Positions 25,239-35,100 of a stretch of 64,000 nucleotides of DNA are shown piece after piece. Within the stretch, counting starts at the first letter, position 1; the number at the start of each line of letters is the position of its first letter. The DNA lies in NCBI GenBank assembly GCA_041691295.1, contig JBEPVA010000001.1:7503-71502 (forward strand), in the 5' to 3' direction. Below the pieces are notes generated by a model. It did no database searches. It had not been told where the DNA came from and saw only the letters and a list, made by a program, of their open reading frames with translations. This DNA is from DATEHG01 sp041691295 (lineage in GTDB: Bacteria > Gemmatimonadota > Gemmatimonadetes > Gemmatimonadales > GWC2-71-9). The translations under genes were made by a program, and so were the position numbers.

Positions 25239-25323
25239 GAGAGAGGAAAGCAGAGAGGAAAACCTGTTCCGCCCTTTTCATTTGTGCAGCTCCTTGAGCT
25301 GCGTCAGTTCAAGCTTTCTGAAG

Positions 25324-26649
25324 TCATTCTGTCAACTCTGGAGGATTGCCGCTTGGGGGCGAATGCGGCGGTCTCTGCACCTCCATGTCAGGCTTATGAA
25401 CAACCTGCATTAGTGCGCGGCCCAAGAAGCGGTCGTCAATCCCAAGTTCAAAGCGGTATTGCCCAGCGACCAGAAACCGTGGATTCCCAAGCGGGACCTT
25501 AATAAAATCTGTTGTGTCCATTCCAGAAATGTCGGAAATCACATAATTGCGGTGCGATTCAAAGACGGCAATCAACATGCCTTGGGGGTCAATTATTCGG
25601 AGCTGAACCGTGTGGCTTCCGGTGGAATCCGCAGGGATCGTCAAACGCGCCAAGAAAGACAAGTCTCCCGCTTCGACTGGAAGAAGTATGGTCTCGATTA
25701 AGTCAATCTCGGAGAAAATAGTCATCGCGCCCCCCGGCTCGTGCCTGAACTTGCGACAGATCACAGCATAAGAGCAGTTTATCCTCAGCGCATTGATGGG
25801 CTGTCCTCCCGCACCGACGAAGTGTACAGGTTGCCCCGCAAACATTTCTATTCGGCTAAGGCTCGGATAGGTTGTAATGGCTTTAACATTTCGACCCGGC
25901 AGGTCATAGGTGGTCGACCATTGCCCACCGTGGAAGTCCCAGCACCTAATCCGGATCGCGCTGCCGACGCCGACCAACTCGAGATGTTTTTTATCGGCCA
26001 AGCCCAGAAACCTCCCGACCCTTGTTTCACCGCGGGGAATCGCACCAACTGTCCGTTCTGCAATTGTCTCGGACAGAGGGACAACTCCGGTCATATCTCC
26101 GCCTAACACAATGCCATCACCGGTCGCGGAGGCCGTGAGCTCGATTGGCTCATGACCGGGCGCGAATAGATGACACTCCCATCTGCTCACCGATCCTGTC
26201 TCACCCAGATTGGTTACGGCAACGGTGGCGGCGAGCGCCATGGCTACCCGTCCATCCTGATATACGGCGTGGCCCGGCATAACTCTGTCCGGGAAACTCA
26301 GAATGAGATTCGGGCGTCGGGTTAGCTTCGCCAGCTCGCGCTCCAAGTTCTCGTTTTTCACTTCCGCGGACGTCAGAAGGTTGTACCAGCCGCGGAAGCT
26401 CCGTCCGACCAGCGCAGCAACGATGATTAAACCGGTAATCCAAATGCTATAAGATTGGGCTCTCTGCTCGTCCACTTGGCCATAGTACCTCTTCCAGTTT
26501 AGGAGCCAAATGGCGAGTGCGCAGAGGCCAGCGAACAAGTCGGCAGAGCCGCTTTGAGCGCTAAGTGACGCAGCGATCCATCGTCGTGCAATCGACGGTC
26601 TATTACTCGTTGGTGGCGTGTCAACGCGACGACTGTTTGTTAGTGGCAA
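25324..26649 (-). CDS. Membrane protein with DUF6941-like C-terminal domain
   Basis: The 441-residue protein is lower in GC than its neighbours. Two membrane spans (ADLFAGLCALAIWLLNW; IWITGLIIVAALVGRSF) are followed by a short coiled segment (NENLERELAKL). The middle is a beta-rich domain and the C-terminal 130 residues begin RINCSYAVICRKFRHEPGGAMTIFSEID. That opening and the later GQYRFELGIDD resemble the DUF6941 beta domain; I hold this as a tentative match. It is a lone gene opposing the neighbours. Its composition suggests recent transfer. Function is unknown. Confidence 0.6.
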   Translation of the reverse strand: MPLTNSRRVDTPPTSNRPSIARRWIAASLSAQSGSADLFAGLCALAIWLLNWKRYYGQVDEQRAQSYSIWITGLIIVAALVGRSFRGWYNLLTSAEVKNENLERELAKLTRRPNLILSFPDRVMPGHAVYQDGRVAMALAATVAVTNLGETGSVSRWECHLFAPGHEPIELTASATGDGIVLGGDMTGVVPLSETIAERTVGAIPRGETRVGRFLGLADKKHLELVGVGSAIRIRCWDFHGGQWSTTYDLPGRNVKAITTYPSLSRIEMFAGQPVHFVGAGGQPINALRINCSYAVICRKFRHEPGGAMTIFSEIDLIETILLPVEAGDLSFLARLTIPADSTGSHTVQLRIIDPQGMLIAVFESHRNYVISDISGMDTTDFIKVPLGNPRFLVAGQYRFELGIDDRFLGRALMQVVHKPDMEVQRPPHSPPSGNPPELTE

Positions 26650-26799
26650 GAGCGAGTCCTCCTCTTGTCTCTGCTTTGGGTAGCGAAATGGGCTCCCGAG
26701 TGGTGTGTAGGCTGGATGCGCCGTTGCCGAATTAACCTACACAGTGGTGACCTACCAAGGCTCAGCCTGCCTGATAGCGCATCCTACCACTCTGTGCCT
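26650..26799. other. Intergenic region between two minus-strand genes
   Basis: It has an AT-richer core with TGTAGG and CCTACA arms 24 bases apart near 26706-26742. I see no gene here. Confidence 0.5.
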
Positions 26800-27786
26800 T
26801 CAGTTGGTCGCAACCGTGCCCATAGCCACCACCTCGAAGCTGCTCCCCTTCACACCCTTCAATTCGTTGAGCTCGTCGTCGCTCCAGCGGGGATCGGGAG
26901 CGCCGGAGAAATACCAGTTACTGCCGTTGTCGGCCACGATCATCCCGTAGGTCTTCATGGCCTGGAGGATGACCCGGGCGGTCGGCGAAAATCCGCTGAT
27001 ATCGTAACTGGCCTTGAGCCGGACCCGCATGCCCATCGGCGGCAGGTTGACGCTGGTGGAACTGCTGGCCGCGTGGCGGGCCGGCGCGATGAAGCCGTGG
27101 CGTGAGTGGACCACCGTGAACCGGATGGCGTGGTTGATCGCGCCGGCGGTCACGGCCTCGTCATACCGCACCAGCCCCGGAAAGATCGGCAGCCCGGCGG
27201 CATCGGCCGAGGTCCAGCCGGCCGGGCGGAGGCTGTTGCTGGCGAGGTCGAAGACGGCGCCACTTCCGGCGGTCCAGCCGCCATGCCCGTCCGGGTAGGC
27301 GGCGTACAATTCGTACAGCTTCCAGGCGTCCCGGTCGATGATCAGGATATGGCGGTCGCCACCGCTCGAGGCGCCCCCTTCGATCGGCGCACCGGCCGGG
27401 ATCGGGTACGGCCCGGGATCGCTTTCGTCAGCATAGTCGAAGGACACCGGCACCCAATGGGTCGAGTCGCTGACGACGATATACGGAATGCCGAATGGCG
27501 AGCCACCCAGATCGGCCCCGAAGTCGGGATGCAGCCCGGTATTGAGCCCGATGCCGGCGATCAGGTTGTCGGAGTTGGGGTCGACGGGCCGGCTGTCGAT
27601 GGCGGTGTTCCAGGGATTGTCATCGGGAAAGGGCCGCCGGCCGTTGAGGCTGGCATTGATCCCGATTCCCGTGGTGTCGGTGTCCGGGTGGTGATTGATG
27701 CCGGTGCTGCCGCCGTCCTGCCCGCAGCCGATCAAGCCGAACAGACCCAGAAGCGTCAACAGGCGGTATGGAGTCATGGGGTGCAT
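26800..27786 (-). CDS. Hypothetical lipoprotein
   Basis: The 328-residue protein starts at ATG 27786, preceded by GGAAGG; it opens MHPMTPYRLLTLLGLFGLIGCGQ with the lipobox LIGC. The mature domain has a pattern like N-terminal D-x-P-x-W motifs (RRPFPDDNPWNTAID), HILIIDRDAWKLYELYAAY, AAGLPIFPGLVRYDEA and AINHAIRFTV, and ends PDPRWSDDELNELK. It looks like one of the exported proteins common in actinobacteria and Gemmatimonadota, with a glycosidase-like beta fold, but I do not recognise a catalytic motif. It is divergent from the radical SAM gene. Confidence 0.6.
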   Translation of the reverse strand: MHPMTPYRLLTLLGLFGLIGCGQDGGSTGINHHPDTDTTGIGINASLNGRRPFPDDNPWNTAIDSRPVDPNSDNLIAGIGLNTGLHPDFGADLGGSPFGIPYIVVSDSTHWVPVSFDYADESDPGPYPIPAGAPIEGGASSGGDRHILIIDRDAWKLYELYAAYPDGHGGWTAGSGAVFDLASNSLRPAGWTSADAAGLPIFPGLVRYDEAVTAGAINHAIRFTVVHSRHGFIAPARHAASSSTSVNLPPMGMRVRLKASYDISGFSPTARVILQAMKTYGMIVADNGSNWYFSGAPDPRWSDDELNELKGVKGSSFEVVAMGTVATN

Positions 27787-28030
27787 TTTGCCTTCCATTG
27801 GTCGGTGATACGATCCCGGCCAGAGGCCCGAAATGGCCCGAAACCTTGCCATTCGGCCTCCGACCGGACAACTTGTAAGCGCGGGTGTAGCAAGTGATTA
27901 TCCCGCCTCGCCTTCGCAGTTATGTGGTCGGTTTCCGCATCCTCGAAATCGAGAGTACCTGACCTCCGTTTCAAGACGCGGACCGGTACGGTTCTGCCCG
28001 GACGGAGCGACTTCAGCCCAAGGACCCAGG

Positions 28031-29650
28031 ATGCGCCAACTCCGGATCGGGATTCTCGATCTCGTCACCAAGAGTCCCAACCCGTCGCTGTATGGGCGGA
28101 TGATGAATGCCAATCTCGCCAGCATCATGCCGCAGGTCCTGGGCGTCTGGTGCCAGCAAGCCGGTCATAAAGTCACCTTCGTCTGCTATACCGGTCTCGA
28201 GAACCTGCTCGAGGAGCTGCCGGCCAACCTCGACATCCTTTTTATCGGCGCCTTTACGCAGTCGGCCCAGCTGTCGTATGCCCTGAGTAACGTGTTCCGG
28301 AAGCGCGGCGCCATCACCGTGATCGGTGGTCCCCACGCCCGCTGCTACCCCGAGGATGCGGCCAAGTACTTCGACTACGTCCTCGGCTTCACCGACAAGA
28401 GCCTGGTCAACGAAGTCCTGACCGAATGCGCCCAGCACCGGCCGTTCGGACGCCAGATGGCGGCGGCCAACCAGCCAACCGACCTGCCCTCGGTCCAGGA
28501 GCGCTGGGACTTCATCGAACCGACGCTGGCCAAGGCGCCGACGATCAAGATCGTCCCGATGATCGGCAGCCTGGGCTGCCCCTACACCTGCAGTTTCTGC
28601 ATCGATTCCACGGTCGACTACCAGCCGCTCAGCTTCCAGCAGCTGCGGGACGACCTGACCTTCATCCAGACCAAGTTCAAGAACCCGATCCTCGGCTGGC
28701 ACGATCCGAACTTCGGGGTGCGGTTCGAGGACTACATGGATGCTATCGAGGCCACGGTCAAGCCGGGCCGGATCCGGCATATCGCCGAGAGCAGCCTGTC
28801 GCTGCTGTCGGAGCCGCACCTCAAGCGGCTCAAGGCCAATGGCTTTCAGGCCATCCTGCCCGGCATCGAGTCGTGGTACGACCTGGGCAACAAGTCCCGG
28901 ACCCGTAACACCGGCATGGACAAGGTCAAACTGGTGTCGGATCATGTGAACATGATCCTGCGCTACATCCCCTATATCCAGACCAACTTCGTGATGGGCC
29001 TGGATGGAGATATGGGGCCGGAGCCGTTCGAGCTGACCAAGAAGTTCATCGACCTCTCGCCGGGCGCCTTCCCGGCCTACTCGCTGCTCTCGTCCTTCGG
29101 GCGGGCGGCGCCGATGAACCTCGATTACCAGCGGGCCGGACGGGTCATGGCGTTCCCGTTCCACTTCCTGAACAACAACCACGCCATGAACGTCCGGCCC
29201 AAGAACTACTCCTGGACCGACTTCTACGACGGGTTGATCGACGTGACCCGCTATTCGTTCTCCTGGAAGGCCATTGCCAAGCGGATCCCCGCCACCGACG
29301 GCGCCATCCCGAAGTGGATGAATGTGGTCCGGGCCATGAGCTCGGAAGGCTTCGGCCGGATCAAGTACCACACCATGCTGCGTAAGCGGCTCGACACCGA
29401 CAAGGAGCTGCGCAGCTTCTTCGACGGCGAGACCACCAAAATCCCGCAGTTCTACGTCGACCGGATCAAGGACGACCTCGGGCCGTTGTTCTCCGAGCTG
29501 CCGGCCGGCGCCATCGAGCACGATCCCAACGCCTGGCTCAAGCTGCAGACGCCGGATACCGTCGTACTCAAGGCCGCACCGGGGCGGCGGGCCAATCGGC
29601 CGGCGCCGGAAGCCCAGGTACCGGCGCCGATGTCGCCGAACGACGCCTGA
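28031..29650 (+). CDS. B12-binding domain radical SAM enzyme
   Basis: The 539-residue protein starts at ATG 28031. It has an N-terminal cobalamin-binding-like domain (residues 1-140, with VIGGPHARCYPEDAAKYFDYVLGF). The radical SAM cluster motif is Cys183-x3-Cys187-x2-Cys190 in GCPYTCSFC. The C-terminal half includes an AESSLSLLSEPHLKRLKANGF core. BchE/HpnR-like methylases or oxidative cyclases share this layout; the DxHxxG cobalamin motif is not evident, so B12 may not be bound. The substrate is unknown. The gene is alone and followed by terminators. Confidence 0.85.
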   Translation: MRQLRIGILDLVTKSPNPSLYGRMMNANLASIMPQVLGVWCQQAGHKVTFVCYTGLENLLEELPANLDILFIGAFTQSAQLSYALSNVFRKRGAITVIGGPHARCYPEDAAKYFDYVLGFTDKSLVNEVLTECAQHRPFGRQMAAANQPTDLPSVQERWDFIEPTLAKAPTIKIVPMIGSLGCPYTCSFCIDSTVDYQPLSFQQLRDDLTFIQTKFKNPILGWHDPNFGVRFEDYMDAIEATVKPGRIRHIAESSLSLLSEPHLKRLKANGFQAILPGIESWYDLGNKSRTRNTGMDKVKLVSDHVNMILRYIPYIQTNFVMGLDGDMGPEPFELTKKFIDLSPGAFPAYSLLSSFGRAAPMNLDYQRAGRVMAFPFHFLNNNHAMNVRPKNYSWTDFYDGLIDVTRYSFSWKAIAKRIPATDGAIPKWMNVVRAMSSEGFGRIKYHTMLRKRLDTDKELRSFFDGETTKIPQFYVDRIKDDLGPLFSELPAGAIEHDPNAWLKLQTPDTVVLKAAPGRRANRPAPEAQVPAPMSPNDA

Positions 29651-29697
29651 AGGCGTCGTGCCGTTAGCCGTTAGCCATTAGCTGATCGGATAGAAAA

Positions 29698-29736
29698 CGA
29701 CCCTCCGGTGGCTGGTGCCGGAGGGTCGATTTCTTC
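29698..29736 (+). terminator. Terminator after the radical SAM gene
   Basis: An 11-bp stem (29698-29708 with 29718-29728, CGACCCTCCGG) and a 9-base loop are followed by ATTTCTT. The minus strand also has TTTTCT next to the stem, so it may act in both directions. Confidence 0.75.
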
Positions 29737-29739
29737 CAG

Positions 29740-29850
29740 GATTCGGTATTGGCGTTAGGAGCTGGCTTACTTGACGCGACTGCGGAACAACACAGTAAGT
29801 CAGTCGACTTTCCATGTGGCCCGAGCTCTGTCGACATTCCTGGATAGCAG
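29740..29850 (+). other. Non-coding segment between two terminators, possible small RNA
   Basis: About 110 bases with no plausible protein gene lie after the radical SAM terminator and before a second strong terminator. A TTGACG at 29771-29776 could be a -35 element, but no good -10 follows. Confidence 0.25.
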
Positions 29851-29882
29851 AAACCCGGCGCCGAATGGCGCCGGGTTTTTTT
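29851..29882 (+). terminator. Strong intrinsic terminator
   Basis: A perfect 12-bp stem (AAACCCGGCGCC at 29851-29862, complement 29867-29878), loop GAAT, ends in a run of seven T. No protein gene on the plus strand ends nearby, apart from the one already terminated at 29698-29736. It also marks the end of the toxin locus. Confidence 0.85.
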
Positions 29883-29955
29883 ACGGGCCACTGGCCCATC
29901 CAGCGGAAGGTTACGCTTCGTGCTAGGTATCGGCACGGGCCATCGCGAAGCAAGC

Positions 29956-30393
29956 CTACATGTCAGAGGTGATGCTGGCCGCACAAATGGTCCACCGGTC
30001 CGCCTTGCGGACGAAGTTCACGCTCAATTCAGCCCACGCATTCCCGGCCCGCGAATACTGGAAGACCACTGCTGCACTGTCCGGATGCCGCTGGGTTATC
30101 TGCTCCGCAATGAGCTTGGCCAGATTGGGGTGAGCAAGCACAGTATCATTGGCAACCAGGGCGAGCCCTACAGTCATTGCGCGCTCATTGCAGCTTAATT
30201 CGAGTACAGTCGATGTATCGCGCTTTGCAGATGCATTCAAGAATTGCCCTAACACGAAGGTTAAGGTGACAATCGGCTCTCCGCCTGGAAGCGGGCCTGA
30301 GTGTCGAGTCCTACCACTCGCGCAATCCATCAGAGACAGCCCTATGATCGAGAAGAGGCCGGCAATTCGAAGTCTGGCTCGGCGCCGGCTCAT
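29956..30393 (-). CDS. Exported partner of the orphan RHS tip (candidate immunity protein)
   Basis: The 145-residue protein begins MSRRRARLRIAGLFSIIGLSLMDC, an export signal whose lipobox is weak (LMDC). The mature part is a small alpha/beta domain (VLGQFLNASAKRDTSTVLELS...AWAELSVNFVRKADRWTICAASI). Its ATG overlaps the stop of the RHS tip (ATGA), the classic toxin-immunity arrangement. No known immunity family is recognised. The signal suggests it acts in the periplasm, so the target of the toxin may be there too. Confidence 0.6.
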   Translation of the reverse strand: MSRRRARLRIAGLFSIIGLSLMDCASGRTRHSGPLPGGEPIVTLTFVLGQFLNASAKRDTSTVLELSCNERAMTVGLALVANDTVLAHPNLAKLIAEQITQRHPDSAAVVFQYSRAGNAWAELSVNFVRKADRWTICAASITSDM

Positions 30394-31217
30394 GGGGTTC
30401 CCCTATCATCGCAACGCTTGTCCTGGCCCGCAGCAGCGTGATATTGGTTTTCTACGCGGATCGCACGGTTCTGGTAAAGCAGTCTCGCGCGAGGGTCTGA
30501 TCCGGTATAGGCTCCGGTCGAGCTTTCCGTCTGGTGACCGAGGAGTTCATGCGCGGCCATTACGCCGAGGTCAAACGTGTGTTGGCCGTTTGGATCCTCG
30601 GGACATGCCGCGTAATCGACCATTTGCATCATATCGATTGTCGAGGCAAACCCAGCGGATGAGGACCGCCCATTTCCAATGGTCACGGTAAGCGTGTGGT
30701 CCTTGTCGTCGTTGATCAATTCTCTAAGAGTCTCCTGGAGTCTTTCGTACCCCTTCCCCCCTTGGGGGATGGAACCAGTGGCACAGTGATTCTTGTCCAC
30801 CAAGATGATCGTGTTCGTGGCCTTTTCGGCAGCTTTCTGAGCTAGCCGCTGCTCGCCAACGTCTTTTCCAGTAAAGCATAGCTTCAGCCCAAATGGATCA
30901 GTCAATGAAGACGGATTGTTCCCGTTGAACTGATAGAGGTTGAGGCCTTCGCTAACACCAAGCGGAGCCTCCTGCAGCCAGCGCCCGGTACGGCTGTCGT
31001 AGGCCCGGTTGCGGAACAGGGCGATCTCGGGGGTTTCCGGAACATTCATCCGGCTGCTCTGGAAGCTGGCGGAATTGGCGTTCCCGCCGGTCCACTGCCA
31101 GCCGGTGGTGATCCCGAGGTTGTCGGGATTGCTATCCAGCGAGCCATTGGAGTCGCTCGTCGCCAGCAATCCACCTCGACCGTCGGTGACGTAGAAGTAC
31201 GAGCGCCAGGCGGCAAA
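30390..31217 (-). pseudogene. Displaced RHS C-terminal cassette with metallopeptidase-like tip
   Basis: The reading frame carries the end of the RHS core from FAAWRSYFYVTDGRGGLL to LTDPFGLK (coding 30882-30899) and then a 163-residue tip. The core part is about 75 percent identical in sequence to that of the large RHS protein. The tip has a HELLGH motif and then IRVENQYHAAAGQDKR, the His/Glu then E-N-x-R pattern of a zincin-like toxin. The cassette has no YD repeats or signal; it begins abruptly at an IS3 remnant at 31218. It can be read only from a TTG at 31169. It is most likely an unexpressed store of an alternative tip. Confidence 0.75.
30885..31217 (-). repeat. RHS core direct repeat, orphan copy
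   Basis: Nucleotide-level similarity to 32584-32913, strongest around the shared 20-base run centred on CAGCGCCCGGTACGG. Same orientation. Recombination between the copies would swap tips. Confidence 0.7.
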
Positions 31218-31399
31218 GCCCCCGCGAGGAGCTGATCCTTCCGCGCGGTGATCTGACCGGGATGGACATCAAAGCGCTTGGCCAACTCGGCCAGCGTGCT
31301 TTCCGCCCGGACGGCGGCCAGGGCCACCTTGGCCTTCAATGCGGGGGCATGGGTACGACGGGGACGTTTCGACTTCAGGAGCTCCTCGGCTATGGGCAT
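31218..31399 (-). pseudogene. IS3 family transposase OrfA remnant
   Basis: The complement reads MPIAEELLKSKRPRRTHAPALKAKVALAA...STLAELAKRFDVHPGQITARKDQLLAGA, the helix-turn-helix N-terminus of IS3-type OrfA. It stops exactly where RHS core homology begins, with no OrfB. The element must have been cut by the same event that displaced the RHS cassette. The segment 31400-31498 may hold the rest of the IS end. Confidence 0.75.
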
Positions 31400-31498
31400 A
31401 CTCTCGCCGGGGGGGGCTCGCGTGTCCACTGATCCCGCCTGTTCAGAATACCGGAGCCACTTCTCTATGTCCTGCACACGACCGAAATGCGGTCACGC

Positions 31499-32182
31499 TT
31501 ATGGAGCAAACGGCGGACTTTCTCGATGCGACCAGGCCACGAGTTCGCCATGCGAAAAAGTGAGAGCGTACGCCATGGCGACCCACGATCTCTCAAAACC
31601 ACCGAGGTTTCTTGTTAGCACTGTAATGACAGCAGTTGCCCCTTTGTCAGAGTTGTCAAGAGGATGGTCGAATGGCCAGTCCCCGGGACGGGCGAGATCC
31701 CACGCGGCCATGACACCCGGCCGCGTAGTGGAGTCCACACCCGGGAGAACAATCTCAACTGCGCCGAAAGGATCGGCCAAGAGCGCAAGGCATTTCACTT
31801 TGTCCTGGTTCGAACGACACCCGGAGCCGCTCGTGACTATCTTCGCGATTGCTCCAAGGTCTTGCTGCTGAAACCCGCCGGCCCGAAATACTGAATCGCC
31901 TGCATGGACGAGCAAGAACACTTGATCGCTCGCTCCAATTCGCCAGACAGTAAATTCATTCGAAAGGTGCGGGCCTCGTTCAATCCTCAATCCTGCAGGA
32001 TCCACAACCGCGTCCTGGGTCACGCTAGAAAGCGAAAGCTCATTCGTCGCGTTTTGGCTGACCAGTAGTCTGATACGCTCGATCGTGCCTAGGGACTGTG
32101 CCTTCAACACCGACTGTCCCGGTATAGCAAGTAGAGAGGCGATGGAGAATGCCTGCAGAACACACGATTGCTTTAACATCAA
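31499..32182 (-). CDS. Exported partner of the main RHS tip (candidate immunity protein)
   Basis: The 227-residue protein has a signal MMLKQSCVLQAFSIASLLAIPGQSVLKAQS. The mature domain is alpha/beta with four cysteines (GSGCRSNQDKVKCLAL among them). The ATG overlaps the TGA of the RHS gene by four bases (ATGA), which is the standard place for an immunity gene. No family is recognised. It differs completely from the partner of the orphan tip, as expected if each immunity protein matches its own tip. Confidence 0.65.
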   Translation of the reverse strand: MMLKQSCVLQAFSIASLLAIPGQSVLKAQSLGTIERIRLLVSQNATNELSLSSVTQDAVVDPAGLRIERGPHLSNEFTVWRIGASDQVFLLVHAGDSVFRAGGFQQQDLGAIAKIVTSGSGCRSNQDKVKCLALLADPFGAVEIVLPGVDSTTRPGVMAAWDLARPGDWPFDHPLDNSDKGATAVITVLTRNLGGFERSWVAMAYALTFSHGELVAWSHRESPPFAP

Positions 32183-35100
32183 GGCTGCCTTTGCCCGTAT
32201 TCGGGTCCGAGTTCCGCACGAATGATATTCTCATTCGCCAATGTACAAGGATCCCCATCTGTACAACCAGTCCCTGCTGATGTCACCGTTAGGGCGTGAG
32301 CTGTTTCATGTCCGAGAACGATTACGCCATCAACCTTAACGTGAATTCGACCCTCCGAACCCGCGAAGTCAGACGGTTTAATCTGGATTTCGACCTGATT
32401 GTGCACAACTTGTCCAGACGTGGCCCCCGAGAATTTGCCTCGCGGCAATGGATCCTTCGGACCAAGCTCGACGATATGATAGACGATCTTTGATTTTTCG
32501 AGCTTGGCCAAATTGGCGTTACAAGTACCCGACTTTTGTCGGCATAGATCCACATACATCTGTGCTCCTGCTTCGACATCCAATTTTAGACCGAAGGGGT
32601 CGGTGTACATGGCCGGATTGTTCCCATTGAACTGATACAGGTTGAGCCCCCCGCTCACGCCGAGGGGGTCTTCCTGCAGCCAGCGCCCGGTACGGCTGTC
32701 ATACGCCCGATTTCTGAACATTGACACCTCGGGCGTCTGCGGAATGTTCATGCGACCAGCCGCAAATGACGTGGAGTTCGACGTACCCCCAGAATACTGC
32801 CAGCCAGATACCGTGCCGTTGTTATCCGGATTGCTCTGAAGATTCCCGGTGGAGTCACTGCTGGCCAGCAGCCGTCCCTGGCCATCGGTGACGAAGTAGT
32901 ACGTCCTCCATTCGGGGAAGCTACCGACAACTGGGTACTGGCCGACAGCCATCAGCGGATCGTCGAGGCCTGGACCCTGGATCACCTGGTAGACTCGGGT
33001 GGCAAAGATTCCCGCAACGTTGTCGCCATCATACGCAAGCTTCGGAGCCGCCCCGCACGGATTGGACAATTGGCCGTCCGGGTAATACTGACAGCTGTTC
33101 AGACCAGTAGTGTTGAAAGCTAGATTGGTTTCTGCCCAGGCCATCCCGGACATCCGGCCACTGGCGTCATAGAACTGAATCCTTGAGCGGGTATCGAGCC
33201 CGGCCCCACCACCACCAGCATGGGCGCTGTCGATTTCCCGGGCCCCGTTGGCGTCATAGCTCATCAGGATGAGAGGATAGCGCGGGACCCCTGAGGTGGA
33301 ATCAGCCATCGAGAGTACACGGTTATGGCCTGTGGCAACCTGGAAGTTCTTCAGGTCAACGTAGGCCCCACCAGAATCCTTTGACCAGACCATGTTCCCT
33401 GACGCGTCGTATTGCTTCCATTGGCTGACATAGTCGAGCCGGCTCTGCTGCTTGGTCAGCATGTTGCGCCAGTTGTACAAATAGTCGTCATTTTCATTGA
33501 GACTTGATGACGTGTGGCACTCGGAGCCCATCCAGGTCTGAGCGCGATCGCAGGTCATGACTCGATTGGTCAAACGGCCTATTGCGTCGCGATTGTCGCT
33601 GAGGCTGAATTTGAGAATGTCGCCGTGCATGTTGCTGGCCGGGGGTGGATCGCCAGGCAGAGAAACGACACGTCTCACGACCCCTCGAATGTCATGATCA
33701 TAGGCCACCACCATGTGCCTGACGGGATAATATATCGAGTCCCGCCTCCCGAGCTCGTCGGGTATGAATGTAAAGGTCTGGCTGGTCGCCCAGGCGGCCG
33801 TATTCCCTCTTACTAGATCGAGAAATGTGGTAATCGTGTATAGGTCGCCTTGCGAATAGTAGCCGTAGGCCAGACTGTCCCGTACCGGGTTGTGGTTATT
33901 GAAGTCGTTCGATTGAATCGCGTGGTACATGGAGGTGCGAGCACCTCCCAGGTCATACGTATAGCGTATCGTATCAATTGGAGCGAACGCGGATGTACTC
34001 GCGATGATCTTGCTCTTCAACGCACCGTCGGCAAAGTAGGTCTGAATTAGTTTGGCATTCCTATTCTGCGTCGTCAGCACTCGCCCGATCAAGTCATAGG
34101 TGTAGTTAGTTGTATCCCCGGGCGTGGTTAGAGAGTTCCTCGTGACCGATCCAAACCACCTGCTCATCAGACGACCAGAGGCGTCGTAGCTAAAATGGAT
34201 CACCTGACCAGTCCGGAGGGTGGTGGTTTGAAGCAACCCATCCGTTGAATAGAATGAGATGTTGGATGCCCCGTAATCGTCCTGTTCGCTGCTCAACAGC
34301 GCGCGGGCATCCCTCCGGTAAGTGCGTGCGACTGCGCGCGGGTCAGATACCTGTGTAATCCCGACCCGGCCCTGAGTGTAGTTGGTTATCAGACTGTCCG
34401 GGATCGTATCTTGTGACCATTCGTTCAGAGTGCAGATGACCTGAGCCGCATTGCAGGTTGACAGACTGGCCAGCGCCGACGGGATGAGGTAGTTGGGCAC
34501 CGGCTTGGTAACAGCCCGGGCCTGGGTTACTCGATTTAGTGCATCGTACTTGTACGACGTCCGCATTTCGGCTGGGTCATATATATCAAGAGCGCGACCT
34601 ACATTGTCGTTGACGTATCCGGTTGCCATCCCTGCGGCATCCCAGGTCACCTGCAGATTCCCCACTGAGTCGTATCTGAATCTCACGGTCTGGTCGATCA
34701 CCGAAGTCGTCCCGAAGTACTGGGACCAGGTGGTCACTGACTTATCAACCACGCTGTCCAAGACACCCCGGTTGAGGCCGGCACCGTGGACGGCGTATTT
34801 GGTGATGTGAGTTCGCGGGTCGAGCGTGTGCTCCAGAAATCCCAGCGAGTCATAGAAAAAGCTCGTGACCCGCCCCATCGGATCGGTGACGGACTTGGGA
34901 GAATCGGGCACCAGGCTGGTGGAAACAGTGTCATAGGCATAGGTGGAGGTCCGATTGCCACGCCCGTCGAGCGCCTTGGTGCTGTCCTTGACCTGGGTCA
35001 AGTTGCCGCGGGCATTCCACGACATCCGGATGACCCGACCCGTGGCCCCCGCCGTCGTCGGGTGCGGATAGACCACCTTGGTGACGAGGGCAGGGGTCTT

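Noticed and set aside
28013..29521. 502-codon open frame on the minus strand
   Set aside because: It is antisense to the radical SAM gene and has no recognisable domain or ribosome site.
29664..29984. Small open frame on the minus strand between the radical SAM gene and the toxin partner gene
   Set aside because: It runs through both intrinsic terminators, has no ribosome site and no recognisable sequence.
30390..30720. HELLGH in the orphan tip as a canonical HExxH zinc site
   Set aside because: There are three, not two, residues between Glu and the second His, so I describe it only as zincin-like and rely on the E-N-x-R pattern and similarity to the first tip.
31046..31477. A complete IS3 transposase gene
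   Set aside because: Only the OrfA N-terminus matches; the frame then runs out of phase through RHS core DNA and no OrfB is present.
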